Of a stretch of 22,283 nucleotides of DNA, positions 8,191 through 16,654 are shown piece after piece (the stretch's first letter is position 1; every line of letters begins with the position of its first letter). The DNA lies in the NCBI GenBank assembly GCA_002315435.1, contig DCFW01000037.1:1-22283 (forward strand), given 5' to 3'. The DNA is from Bacteroidales bacterium UBA1794 (GTDB lineage: Bacteria > Bacteroidota > Bacteroidia > Bacteroidales > Bacteroidaceae). The translations under genes were made by a program, and so were the position numbers. The notes beneath the pieces are model-generated. The model was not told the origin of the DNA, did not search any database, and worked only from the letters and a program-made list of their open reading frames with translations.

Positions 8191-9459
8191 TTATAAGTCA
8201 AACCCGATATCGTGTCGATAATATTTTTTATCGAAGTTAATTATTTCTGCACTCTCAAATGATTTCATCAATGCTTCTTCTTTGTCTTTGCCATATGAAC
8301 TGACAGCAATGACACGTCCTCCGTTAGTTACCACTTGATCGTTTTTAAATGTCGTTCCTGCATGAAATACTGTGCTGTTTTTTACTTGATTGATTCCCTG
8401 AATAGGATAACCTTTTACATAGGCCTCAGGGTACCCACCGGAAACTAACATTACACAAACGGCTGTTCTTTCATCAATTTCCAATGTCTTTTCGTCAAGG
8501 TTTCCTGCAGCAACTCCTTCAAACAGGCTCACTAAATCACTCTTTATGCGGAGCATGACACTTTCTGTTTCAGGATCGCCCATTCTCACATTGTATTCGA
8601 TGACCATAGGTTCATTGTCGACTTTGATAAGTCCAAGAAAAATGAATCCTTTATAGGATATATTCTCTTCAAGCAGGCCCTCTATTGTCGGTTTGATAAT
8701 GCGTTCTTCCACTTTTTTCATGTAAGTGTCATTGGCAAACGGTACTGGTGAAACCGATCCCATACCTCCTGTGTTCAGGCCTTTATCTCCGTCTCCGATT
8801 CGTTTGTAGTCTTTGGCGACAGGTAATATTTTATAATGTTTCCCGTCTGATAATACGAATACGGAACATTCTATGCCGGAAAGAAATTCTTCGATGACAA
8901 CTGTTCCGGAAGCTTCTCCGAATTTGCCATCAAGCATATTACTTAATTCTGCCTTGGCTTCATCAAGTGTCGGTAATATCAATACACCTTTGCCGGCACA
9001 CAATCCGTCGGCTTTTAATACATAAGGTGCCTCTAGTGTGTTTAAGAAATCGTATGCTTCATTAATTGTTTCTCGAGTGAAACTTTTATATTTAGCTGTA
9101 GGGATATTATGTCTTTGCATGAATGCTTTAGCAAACTCTTTGCTTCCTTCAAGCTCAGCTCCTTTTTGTGTCGGTCCGATAACAGACACGTTTTTAAGAA
9201 CCGGATCATTTGCGAAGTAGTCAGTGATTCCTTTTACTAGAGGAACTTCAGGGCCTACTATTACCATGTCTACCTTATTGTTGATGACAAACTCTTTTAT
9301 CGCTTCAAAATCATTTTCCTCCAAATCAACGTTTTCTCCAACTGTTGCTGTCCCGGCATTTCCCGGAGCAATGTAGAGTTTCTCCACTTTCGGACTTTGA
9401 GCAATTTTCCATGCCAGCGCATGTTCGCGGCCTCCTGAGCCAAGCAATAACAGTTTCAT
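8191..9459 (-). CDS. purD: Phosphoribosylamine-glycine ligase PurD
   Basis: This is GAR synthetase, the second step of purine synthesis, joining phosphoribosylamine and glycine with ATP in the cytoplasm. The 422-residue length is normal. The N-terminal domain begins with the hallmark GSGGREHAL (7-15). The ATP-grasp part shows YVLKADGLCAGKGV, the loop LNTGGMGSVSPVP, and the magnesium/ATP motif EYNVRMGDPETE. It lies 12 bases after the peptidase stop codon. No other purine gene is nearby, and no regulatory element such as a purine riboswitch is visible in the short gap. Identification is secure. Confidence 0.97.
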   Translation of the reverse strand: MKLLLLGSGGREHALAWKIAQSPKVEKLYIAPGNAGTATVGENVDLEENDFEAIKEFVINNKVDMVIVGPEVPLVKGITDYFANDPVLKNVSVIGPTQKGAELEGSKEFAKAFMQRHNIPTAKYKSFTRETINEAYDFLNTLEAPYVLKADGLCAGKGVLILPTLDEAKAELSNMLDGKFGEASGTVVIEEFLSGIECSVFVLSDGKHYKILPVAKDYKRIGDGDKGLNTGGMGSVSPVPFANDTYMKKVEERIIKPTIEGLLEENISYKGFIFLGLIKVDNEPMVIEYNVRMGDPETESVMLRIKSDLVSLFEGVAAGNLDEKTLEIDERTAVCVMLVSGGYPEAYVKGYPIQGINQVKNSTVFHAGTTFKNDQVVTNGGRVIAVSSYGKDKEEALMKSFESAEIINFDKKYYRHDIGFDL

Positions 9460-9471
9460 GATTTTATGGTT

Positions 9472-11634
9472 TTATTTCAAATAATCTTCAAAATAACGAG
9501 TAATCTTTTCATGTAGATGTACTCTATCTCGTCCCATTACATTATGATCATGTCCGGGATAAGTAAAGAAATCGGGATATGTACGAGCTTCAATACATGC
9601 TTTTAAGAATGAGAACGTATGCTGAGGCACACATGTTTTATCATTATAGTCATGAATGATAAGTAAATGATCTTTCAGATTACCTGCAAGATTCTTTAAA
9701 TCGCATTCTTTATATCCTTCAGGGTTTGTTTGCGGAGTATCCATATAACGTTCCCCGTACATCACCTCATAATATTTCCAATCTATGACAGGACCACCGG
9801 CAACACCGGCTTTGAATACCCCAGGGTGACGTAGCAGCATAGCTACAGTCATATGCCCTCCGAAGCTCCAGCCATGAATACCGAGTCTGTTGGCATCCAC
9901 AAAAGGTAGAGATTTAAGGAAATCCACTCCTTTCATTTGATCTTTACACTCTTCGACACCTAAATGACGGAAGGTGCAACTTTCAAAGTCGAATCCTCTG
10001 TTTTCACTTCCTCTGTTGTCTAATGTAAACATGATATAGCCTTTTTCAGCCATATATAAATCCCAACCACGCACATCATATTGCCAACTATTGTGGATCA
10101 TTTGAGCATGAGGGCCGCCGTATACATAGATGATTGTAGGGTATTTCTTGTTCGGATCGAAATTCGCAGGTTTGATCAGTCGGTAATGCAAGTCAGTGAC
10201 ACCATCCGCAGCTTTGATTGTGCCGGTTTCAATCGTCGGCATTTCTATTCCCTCATAAGGATTCGGTGCGGTAAACAAGTTTAGATCTTTATGAGAAGAA
10301 ACTTTTATCAAATCTATTTTGTTCGGAATGTTAGGTGTTGAATAGGTATCTATAGCATATTCACCAGATTCACTTGTCTTTACGTGTTCCACTCCATTTT
10401 GTGCCTTTCCGTAGTAAGTCACATGTCCTTTTAGATCTACTTCAGCTGCGTTGCTTTGTAATGGAGAGAGACCTGTCGTTGTAATTAAGATGCTCTTTTT
10501 CTTTCTGTTGAATCCGTCAATGCTTTGTACAAGCCATTTGCCTTTTGTAAGTTGGCGGATGAGTTTTCCTTCCGTATCAAACAGATAAAGGTGATTAAAT
10601 CCGTCTTTCTGGCTTTGATAAATGAATTGATTCTCATTCCATGGTAGGAAGGCTAGGGGATGTAGCGGTTCTACGTATTTGGAATTAGTTTCTTCGTAAA
10701 GAACCTTTTCTTTTTCTCCTGTTACAGCATCATAGCGAATAAGTTGAGAATGATTTTGATCCCGGTTTAATTCTATTACATAGATCTTTTTCTCATCAGG
10801 GCTCCATGAAACATTCGTAAAATATCTGTCAGTAGGATCTACGGTTTTTAGATAAACGGTTTTCCCTGTTTGAGGATTATATATTCCTATTGCTACTTTG
10901 TGACTAGTCATTCCTGCCATCGGATAACGAATAGGTTCTGCAGTAGCAATGCGTGCATCAATGTCAACTAGTGGATATTGAGTGACCATGCTTTCATCCA
11001 TACGGTAAAATGCCAAGAGATTGCCTTTCGGACTCCAAAAAGTTCCTTTAGTAATGCCAAACTCGTCTCTATGAACTGATTTGCCACATACTATTCCCTC
11101 TTTTGTTTCATTTGTAATAGCTGTATCCTTGCCGTCCGAAGTAGCCAGGTACAAATTATTTCCTTTCGTGTATACCAATGAATAATTAGCCGCACAGAAA
11201 TCTATGTTTTCGGCATTCTCCTTAGGAGTGATTATCTGCGTAATTGTTTTAGTACCGAAATCATAGGCGACATATTGCTTTGCAAGCGGTATGATCACAA
11301 TTTTCTTTTCAGCAAAAGGAAACGTTATGTAATAGAAATGATGCAGTTTCTCCAGATTCTTGTCTGAGAGAGCTTTGTTTATTTCTTCAAGTGTAAAAAG
11401 TTTATTTTTCTTTCCAGTTTCAGGATTAATGGCAGATACATCATCATCAGTTGGGAAAATACATTTATTTCCCCACCACTGTACGCCATAAACGTTTTTG
11501 GGAACATATTTCCAATGAGTGTCCCCGCCTGGAATTAGTTCTTCAAGTCCAAGGGTGACTGACTGATTTTGTTGCGCTAAAACAGAGGATGTTAGAGCTA
11601 ACGATGCGCATAATGCCATAATAACCTTTTTCAT
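9472..11634 (-). CDS. ptpA: Prolyl tripeptidyl peptidase (PtpA-like, peptidase family S9B)
   Basis: This is a periplasmic or surface serine exopeptidase that by homology releases X-X-Pro tripeptides from peptides. Residues 1-20 form a signal peptide ending LA before QQ. A beta-propeller domain spans roughly 40-470 and an alpha/beta-hydrolase domain the rest. The triad is S590 (GWSFGG), D665 (HDYND) and H697 (DHN); the 75 and 107 residue spacings equal those I recall for Porphyromonas gingivalis PtpA. E191 in VHRDEFG matches the N-terminus-binding Glu of PtpA, and SPKGNLLAFYRMD follows as in PtpA. The usual HG before the catalytic Asp is HD here (D662), a small oddity. The ATG overlaps the TGA of the methyltransferase gene. 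DPP4 is the alternative call, less likely given these motifs. Confidence 0.85.
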   Translation of the reverse strand: MKKVIMALCASLALTSSVLAQQNQSVTLGLEELIPGGDTHWKYVPKNVYGVQWWGNKCIFPTDDDVSAINPETGKKNKLFTLEEINKALSDKNLEKLHHFYYITFPFAEKKIVIIPLAKQYVAYDFGTKTITQIITPKENAENIDFCAANYSLVYTKGNNLYLATSDGKDTAITNETKEGIVCGKSVHRDEFGITKGTFWSPKGNLLAFYRMDESMVTQYPLVDIDARIATAEPIRYPMAGMTSHKVAIGIYNPQTGKTVYLKTVDPTDRYFTNVSWSPDEKKIYVIELNRDQNHSQLIRYDAVTGEKEKVLYEETNSKYVEPLHPLAFLPWNENQFIYQSQKDGFNHLYLFDTEGKLIRQLTKGKWLVQSIDGFNRKKKSILITTTGLSPLQSNAAEVDLKGHVTYYGKAQNGVEHVKTSESGEYAIDTYSTPNIPNKIDLIKVSSHKDLNLFTAPNPYEGIEMPTIETGTIKAADGVTDLHYRLIKPANFDPNKKYPTIIYVYGGPHAQMIHNSWQYDVRGWDLYMAEKGYIMFTLDNRGSENRGFDFESCTFRHLGVEECKDQMKGVDFLKSLPFVDANRLGIHGWSFGGHMTVAMLLRHPGVFKAGVAGGPVIDWKYYEVMYGERYMDTPQTNPEGYKECDLKNLAGNLKDHLLIIHDYNDKTCVPQHTFSFLKACIEARTYPDFFTYPGHDHNVMGRDRVHLHEKITRYFEDYLK

Positions 11635-13283
11635 TCTTTAGTATCTTTATCTAAATGTCTTGAATATGTAGCATTTCTAGGACGTTTGCTTCGCGTAGAA
11701 TCCGTATCATCTGTTTTATTTGGTGAAAAGTCTTTTCTATCGCTACTATTCTTTTCGTAATCACGTTTGCGATCAGGTCTTTCCGTATGCGAATAATTAT
11801 TCGAGCTGCGTGGGCTTCTATCAGAAGAACTAGGGCCTCTATCATAGCTGCGTGGGCTCCTATCAGAGGAATGGTAGCCATCAGAACTACGTGGACTTCT
11901 ATCAGAAGAATTAGAGCCTCTATCATAGCCGCGAGGGCTTCTATCAGAGGAATGGTAGTTATCAGAGCCGCGTTGTCGTCTATCAGAATCACTAGAGTCT
12001 CTATCAGAGCTACGAGGTGGTCGTCTATCAGAAGAATTTGAGTAACCATTTGGACGTGGGCTTCTATCTGAGGAATTAGAATGTCTGTCCAGCTTGTATC
12101 TATTGTGAGCAGGTTCTCTATCATCAGCGTGCTCCCCTTTATATTCTTTATATTTTCCACCGAAGATTTGATATTGGTGAAATTCACATTCTAATGCACC
12201 ATTAAACAACGGAATTCTTTCAGTTGCCTTTAATCCTATTTGATCAAAGCATTCGCGATGATAACTTAATATCCACGCCTCATTACCGGTAAATGCATGT
12301 TTCAGACGTTCGCCGATCATTTTGTATAAGTCTAGAATATCATCTGTTGAAATGCGCTCACCATAAGGAGGATTAGTTATGATTAATGACTTTTGTTCAG
12401 GTTGTTTGAAATCCTGAAAAGATTGAAGTTCCAATTCTATGTTCTTTCCCAATCCAGCCACTTTCACATTATTTCTGGCAATAGCAATGGCATTTACGTT
12501 GTTATCATATCCGTAGATATGGCACGTCTGCTCTTTTTCTTGAGAATCATCGTTATAAATAGTTTGTAGCAAATCCTCATCAAAGTCTGCCCATTTTTCA
12601 AAAGTATATCCTTTTCTGAAAACACCCGGAGCAATATTTCGAGCAATAAGTGCAGCTTCGATAGGTATTGTTCCCGAGCCGCACATTGGATCTATCAAAT
12701 CACATTCGCCGCGCCATCCGGTCATCAATATCATGCCGGCCGCCAAAGCTTCGTTTAAAGGAGCCTCTACAGCTTCTTGTCTATATCCACGACGGTGTAA
12801 TGATTCTCCCGATGAATCGAGTGAGAGAGTACAATGATTCTCTGCTATATGAATATTCAATTGAATATCAGGATTGTTAATTCTGACAGAAGGGCGTTCA
12901 CCTGTCTTCTCTCTAAAATAATCAACAATAGCATCTTTTACCTTGTATGCAACAAACTTAGAGTGTCTGAATTCTTCGCTAAAGACCACAGCATCTATAG
13001 CAAAAGTTTTATTTACATCAAGTATATCTTCCCATTTGATGTTTTTAATTTCATGATACACTGCGTCTGCATCACTAGCATCAAACTTTTTTATTGGCTT
13101 TAAAATGCGTATAGCTGTTCTTAGCGCAAAATTAGCGCGGTACATCATTTCCTTATCACCAGTGAAAGAAACCATTCTTCGACCAATTTGAATGTCATTG
13201 GCTCCTAAATTAGTCAGTTCCTCTGCTAAAACATTTTCCAACCCCTGAAAAGTTTTAGCTATCATCTCAAAATCCTGATTCAT
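11631..13283 (-). CDS. rlmL: THUMP-domain 23S rRNA guanine methyltransferase (RlmL-like) with repeat tail
   Basis: This methyltransferase is related to the N-terminal half of E. coli RlmKL, which makes m2G2445 in 23S rRNA. The order is a ferredoxin-like start, THUMP domain (about 45-155), and a Rossmann methyltransferase with DPMCGSGT (198-205, SAM binding) and NPPYGER (304-310, catalytic). The catalytic core ends near residue 382. Residues 383-550 form a disordered tail rich in Ser, Asp, Arg, Pro and Gly, with five exact SSDRSPR copies. The RlmK half seen in enterobacteria is absent. The start could be M1 or M7 (MIAKTFQGLE), the latter resembling the E. coli N-terminus better. It follows cysE by 15 bases and overlaps the peptidase start by four. 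Target base is inferred. Confidence 0.88.
   Translation of the reverse strand: MNQDFEMIAKTFQGLENVLAEELTNLGANDIQIGRRMVSFTGDKEMMYRANFALRTAIRILKPIKKFDASDADAVYHEIKNIKWEDILDVNKTFAIDAVVFSEEFRHSKFVAYKVKDAIVDYFREKTGERPSVRINNPDIQLNIHIAENHCTLSLDSSGESLHRRGYRQEAVEAPLNEALAAGMILMTGWRGECDLIDPMCGSGTIPIEAALIARNIAPGVFRKGYTFEKWADFDEDLLQTIYNDDSQEKEQTCHIYGYDNNVNAIAIARNNVKVAGLGKNIELELQSFQDFKQPEQKSLIITNPPYGERISTDDILDLYKMIGERLKHAFTGNEAWILSYHRECFDQIGLKATERIPLFNGALECEFHQYQIFGGKYKEYKGEHADDREPAHNRYKLDRHSNSSDRSPRPNGYSNSSDRRPPRSSDRDSSDSDRRQRGSDNYHSSDRSPRGYDRGSNSSDRSPRSSDGYHSSDRSPRSYDRGPSSSDRSPRSSNNYSHTERPDRKRDYEKNSSDRKDFSPNKTDDTDSTRSKRPRNATYSRHLDKDTKE
11808..12074 (-). repeat. Degenerate coding repeat giving SSDRSPR units
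   Basis: This part of the rRNA methyltransferase gene is an imperfect direct repeat, visible on the plus strand as recurring CTTCTATCAGA-type blocks about 40 bases apart. It encodes five exact SSDRSPR copies at residues 404-410, 445-451, 459-465, 472-478 and 486-492, plus variants such as SSDRRPPR (417-424). Spacers hold Gly, Tyr, Asn and His. The reading frame stays open throughout. The copies differ at synonymous sites, so this is not a very recent expansion. Confidence 0.9.
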
Positions 13284-13298
13284 TAAATCTTCTATTAA

Positions 13299-14195
13299 TT
13301 ATTTTTTAGCTTTACGTTGTACGATTTTTGCACCTGCCGGTACATCGTCTGTAACCCAAATGTTACCTCCTATAGTGGCATCGTGCCCAATTGTAATATG
13401 CCCCAGTATAGTGGCATTAGAGTATATGATTACATTATCTTCAATTATTGGATGGCGCGGTATGCCTTTGATCGGCTTTCCTTCTTCATCAAGAGGGAAA
13501 CTCTTTGCCCCCAATGTGACGCCCTGATAAAGTTTTACGCAATCACCTATTATACATGTTTCACCGATAACGACACCTGTCCCATGATCAATGGTAAAGT
13601 AGGAGCCAATTTTTGCTCCGGGATGGATATCTATCCCAGTTTCACTATGCGCAATTTCAGTTATAATTCTTGGAATAAGCGGTACATTTAAATTGAGTAA
13701 GACATGAGCTATTCTGTAATTGGATATTGCTTTTATGGCAGGGTAACAGCAAATCACTTCGCCGTAACTTTTTGCTGCCGGGTCACCGTTGTATGCGGCA
13801 ACAACATCGCTAGCCAATATCTTTCGGAGTGCAGGTAATTTACTTATGAATTCCGAAGCAATACGTTGCGCGTTTTCACGACAAAATTGCGTGTCGGCAT
13901 TTTCTTCTTCTTTATCAAAACATAATCCTGCTAGTATTTGTTTGCTCAGCACATCAAAAAGTCGTTCAATATTTACTCCAATATGATAAGCGATGGTTTG
14001 GCTGTTGATTGTGCTATTCCCAAAATATCCCGGGAAGATAATCGCACGGCACAAATCAATCACTTCTTCTAAAATTTTAGCCGAAGGCAGAGGCTCACCA
14101 TCTTTATGCTGGTGCATTAGTCCTTTGTATGAGCTACTTTCAGAAAGCTTATCTACCGCTGTTGTAAGAATGTGAGTAAAATTCGATGAACTCAT
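13299..14195 (-). CDS. cysE: Serine O-acetyltransferase (CysE-like)
   Basis: This cytoplasmic enzyme makes O-acetylserine from serine and acetyl-CoA, the carbon skeleton for cysteine. With the start used here it has 298 residues. An alpha-helical N-terminal domain (to about 180) contains the conserved DPAA (138-141). A left-handed beta-helix of hexapeptide repeats follows, with HPGAKIG (191-197), the catalytic-region DHGTGVVIGET (203-213), and GVTLGAKS (225-232). A longer reading frame begins at 14243, but a promoter box at 14221-14228 would put that ATG upstream of the transcript start, so I chose the ATG at 14193-14195. No cysK gene is next to it. It heads the long leftward run of genes and is divergent from the radical SAM gene. 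Confidence 0.9.
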   Translation of the reverse strand: MSSSNFTHILTTAVDKLSESSSYKGLMHQHKDGEPLPSAKILEEVIDLCRAIIFPGYFGNSTINSQTIAYHIGVNIERLFDVLSKQILAGLCFDKEEENADTQFCRENAQRIASEFISKLPALRKILASDVVAAYNGDPAAKSYGEVICCYPAIKAISNYRIAHVLLNLNVPLIPRIITEIAHSETGIDIHPGAKIGSYFTIDHGTGVVIGETCIIGDCVKLYQGVTLGAKSFPLDEEGKPIKGIPRHPIIEDNVIIYSNATILGHITIGHDATIGGNIWVTDDVPAGAKIVQRKAKK

Positions 14196-14220
14196 AAATT
14201 CGTAATTACAAAATGTTTCA

Positions 14221-14228
14221 CAAAGATA
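14221..14228 (-). promoter_or_regulatory. Candidate -7 box for cysE
   Basis: The minus strand reads TATCTTTG, an exact TAnnTTTG match and identical to the box before leuS. It lies 25 bases upstream of the chosen cysE start. No TTG is present at the usual -33 distance. It is one half of a divergent promoter region of 150 bases shared with the radical SAM gene. Confidence 0.6.
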
Positions 14229-14292
14229 AGACATATTCTGCAATATATTGGTTTAGTATAACTTAATTTCAGAAAAAAGAGTAAAAAGCCGC

Positions 14293-14319
14293 TTGTTTAT
14301 TGATAAATTATTATCTTTG
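14293..14319 (+). promoter_or_regulatory. Promoter of the radical SAM gene
   Basis: A TATCTTTG -7 box at 14312-14319 is preceded by TTG at 14293-14295, a 16-base gap that suits the Bacteroides -33/-7 promoter. The start codon follows 26 bases after the -7 box, giving a short leader with an A-rich stretch (AGGAAAAG) just before the ATG. This is the best-formed promoter in the window. Confidence 0.7.
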
Positions 14320-14345
14320 CCATCTACTGTAAATAGGAAAAGATT

Positions 14346-15122
14346 ATGTCAACAGTTATTTATCCCGGACCTATATTCGGTCCTATTCATTCTCGTCGTT
14401 TAGGCATTTCGCTTGGGGTTAATTTGTTGCCTTCTGATGGTAAACATTGCACCTTTGATTGCATTTATTGTGAGTGTGGCTTTAATGCTGACCGTAGACC
14501 GAAACGATCATTACCTACACAGGAAGAAGTGAGAATTGCTTTAGAAGATAAATTGAATGAAATGAAGGCTACCGGCGTGCTGCCTGATGTGATTACATTT
14601 GCCGGCAATGGTGAACCTACCATACATCCTCATTTTCTTGAAATAATAAAAGATACGATCAGTTTAAGAGATAAGCTTTGCCCAAAGGCTAAAGTTGCCG
14701 TCTTAAGCAATGCAACGATGGCTCATCGTCCCAAGGTGCATGAAGCATTGTTGCTGGTTGATGATAATATACTGAAGTTGGATACGGTAGATTTATCGTA
14801 TATAGAATTAGTAGATCGTCCCACTTCTCATTACGATTTAGAGAAGTTGATCCAGGATTTAAAATCATTTGATGGACACGTTATCATTCAAACCATGTTT
14901 ATGAAGGGGATGTATAAGGGTGTTGATGTGGATAATACAAGTGATGCTTATGTATTGCCTTGGTTGAAAGCCGTAAAAGACATTGCTCCTCAACAAGTAA
15001 TGATTTATACCATTGACAGGGAAACTCCTGATCAGAATTTAAAGAAAGCTACACACCAGGAACTTGATAGAATTGTCGATCTTTTGAAAGCGGAAGGTTT
15101 GGATGCTACCGCTTCATATTGA
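14346..15122 (+). CDS. Radical SAM protein (COG0731-like)
   Basis: This is a 258-residue radical SAM enzyme and the only complete plus-strand gene here. The cluster motif is C35-x3-C39-x2-C42 in CTFDCIYC, after a family-typical N-terminus (GPIFGPIHSRRLGISLGVNLLP). The SAM-binding glycine motif appears as FAGNGEPTIHP (about 90-100), and a core barrel fills the rest. It resembles the COG0731 Fe-S oxidoreductases distantly related to the wybutosine enzyme TYW1. The reaction and substrate of these bacterial members are not known to me, so no function is assigned. It has its own promoter, is divergent from cysE, and ends 39 bases before the convergent rdgB stop. Confidence 0.82.
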   Translation: MSTVIYPGPIFGPIHSRRLGISLGVNLLPSDGKHCTFDCIYCECGFNADRRPKRSLPTQEEVRIALEDKLNEMKATGVLPDVITFAGNGEPTIHPHFLEIIKDTISLRDKLCPKAKVAVLSNATMAHRPKVHEALLLVDDNILKLDTVDLSYIELVDRPTSHYDLEKLIQDLKSFDGHVIIQTMFMKGMYKGVDVDNTSDAYVLPWLKAVKDIAPQQVMIYTIDRETPDQNLKKATHQELDRIVDLLKAEGLDATASY

Positions 15123-15161
15123 GGCTGATTTGCTGATAACATCTATTTTGCTATCGTGATC

Positions 15162-15743
15162 TTATTGATTCTTTAAGAAGTTGCAAAGTTTTTCAACCGC
15201 GATGGCTCTGTGGCTTATTTTGTTTTTGATTTCATCACCCATTTCAGCAAAAGTGTCATTATATCCTTCAGGAATAAATATTGGATCATAGCCAAATCCG
15301 GAGTTACCTCGTTTTTCTTTAATGATTTCTCCCTTTATGATTCCTTCGAAGAGATATTCCTGTTCATTATAGATTAAAGCAATGACAGTACGGAACTGTG
15401 CTTTTCGGTTTGTTTTACCCTCAAGCTCTTTCAACACTTTTTGAATGTTTTCTTCACTGTCCTTACTTTCACCTGCATAACGAGCCGAATAAACTCCCGG
15501 AGCACCGTTTAAGGCATCAATTTCAAGTCCGGTATCATCCGCAAAACAATTCAGTTGATAATGTTCCTTTACATATTGGGCTTTTAGCTTTGCATTACCT
15601 GGAATAGTGTTTGATGTTTCAGGAATATCCACATTACAATGAATATCGGATAATGATAGAAGTTCTATTTTATCTTTTAAGATGTCAGAGACTTCGCGCA
15701 ATTTATGTTTGTTGTTAGTCGCAAAAACAAGCTTTGTCTTCAT
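15162..15743 (-). CDS. rdgB: Non-canonical purine NTP pyrophosphatase (RdgB/HAM1 family)
   Basis: This house-cleaning enzyme hydrolyses dITP, ITP and XTP to monophosphates, keeping deaminated purines out of nucleic acids. The 193-residue length is typical. Motifs are the nucleotide-binding ATNNKHK (8-14), FADDTGLEID (67-76, with the catalytic acidic pair), SGFGYDPIF (148-156) and SHRA (177-180), as in the HAM1 fold. Its ATG overlaps the TGA of the YitT-like gene (ATGA), so it is the last gene of the leuS unit. No hairpin terminator is visible in the 39 bases between it and the convergent radical SAM gene. Confidence 0.95.
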   Translation of the reverse strand: MKTKLVFATNNKHKLREVSDILKDKIELLSLSDIHCNVDIPETSNTIPGNAKLKAQYVKEHYQLNCFADDTGLEIDALNGAPGVYSARYAGESKDSEENIQKVLKELEGKTNRKAQFRTVIALIYNEQEYLFEGIIKGEIIKEKRGNSGFGYDPIFIPEGYNDTFAEMGDEIKNKISHRAIAVEKLCNFLKNQ

Positions 15744-16630
15744 CTTTTTATTCTAATATGTTCAAATCCGTTTCCATACACACCGATAACAGCACTCTGA
15801 GAGACAAAAGCATCCGGATCAATATCTCTTACCAATCTGAATATCTGAGTGCTTTGACTCTTTTTTGCTAGGATGCATATCACCTTCATCGAGTTCTTGC
15901 TGTACCATCCAGTGCCGTCAAGGATCGTAACTCCTCTGTTGCAATCATGTGATATTCGGTCGGCAATTTCTTGATATTTTGAAGAGAATATGAAGAATTG
16001 CACTGATTGGCGGGCGCTGTTCACCACCATATCCAATACATAACTTAGTACCGCCATGGTAACATAGCCGAATACAACACGTTTCCAATCGTGGAAGACG
16101 ATGTAGCAGGATGCGATGATAAATATATCGCAGTATAGAATCATTCGTCCAAAAGTGACATCTCTGTATTTGGTGACGGCAGCTGCAATGATATCCGTTC
16201 CTCCGGTACTTCCATTATTTACATATACTACTCCTAAACCGATACCACATAAGGCAGCTCCTAAAATACATGCCATGAAGTCTTGATTCGGCCCTAGGAC
16301 TTGTACATTTCCCACGAGTCTTTGAAACAGCCAAAGGTAAAACGTCAAGGAAAAGATTCCGAAAGTAGTTTTAATGCTGAACTTGGGACCTAATATCTTG
16401 ATAGCAAAAGCCATTAACACGGCATTTATTGCAAAGTAACTGTATTGCAACGGTATGTTTGTCGCATAATAGATAATAGCTGAAATACCGGTTACTCCAC
16501 CTGTCGTTATTTTGTAAGGCAGCAGAAAAGCGGCCCAACCTAGTGAATAGCTCATCAATCCGAATGTGATGAGCAAATAATCTTTAAGTTCACGAAGAAC
16601 AATGCTTTTATCTAATGTTCTTATTGGCAT
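15740..16630 (-). CDS. YitT family membrane protein
   Basis: This 296-residue protein has a membrane domain (YitT, formerly DUF161) of about five or six helices in residues 15-205 and a C-terminal soluble DUF2179 domain (about 222-292) with the motif TILDGTGWYS. Early glycine-rich segments (ITTGGVTGIS and NNGSTGGTDIIAAA) are typical of the family. The family is widespread and its transport or signalling role is not established. It sits 24 bases downstream of leuS and overlaps rdgB by four bases, so it is expressed with them. Confidence 0.9.
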   Translation of the reverse strand: MPIRTLDKSIVLRELKDYLLITFGLMSYSLGWAAFLLPYKITTGGVTGISAIIYYATNIPLQYSYFAINAVLMAFAIKILGPKFSIKTTFGIFSLTFYLWLFQRLVGNVQVLGPNQDFMACILGAALCGIGLGVVYVNNGSTGGTDIIAAAVTKYRDVTFGRMILYCDIFIIASCYIVFHDWKRVVFGYVTMAVLSYVLDMVVNSARQSVQFFIFSSKYQEIADRISHDCNRGVTILDGTGWYSKNSMKVICILAKKSQSTQIFRLVRDIDPDAFVSQSAVIGVYGNGFEHIRIKR

Positions 16631-16654
16631 GGTTTTCTCTTTTTGAGTATATGT

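Noticed and set aside
7866..8240. A 124-codon plus-strand frame opposite the unknown membrane protein and the purD end
   Set aside because: Antisense to a well-packed operon, spans a gene junction, and has no family features.
11787..12041. An 84-codon plus-strand frame with Ala, Ser, Ile and Arg repeats
   Set aside because: It is the antisense reading of the same repeat, with no start signal or homology.
11651..12187. A 178-codon open frame on the minus strand in another frame of the methyltransferase tail, rich in Ile, Leu and Ala
   Set aside because: It is a by-product of the SSDRSPR coding repeat, which keeps all frames open. The true frame continues a complete methyltransferase.
13317..13691. 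A 124-codon plus-strand frame inside cysE
   Set aside because: Antisense shadow of the hexapeptide repeats, with no supporting signal.
15123..15161. Bidirectional terminator between the convergent radical SAM and rdgB genes
   Set aside because: No GC-rich stem with a T-tract is present; short matches are too weak.
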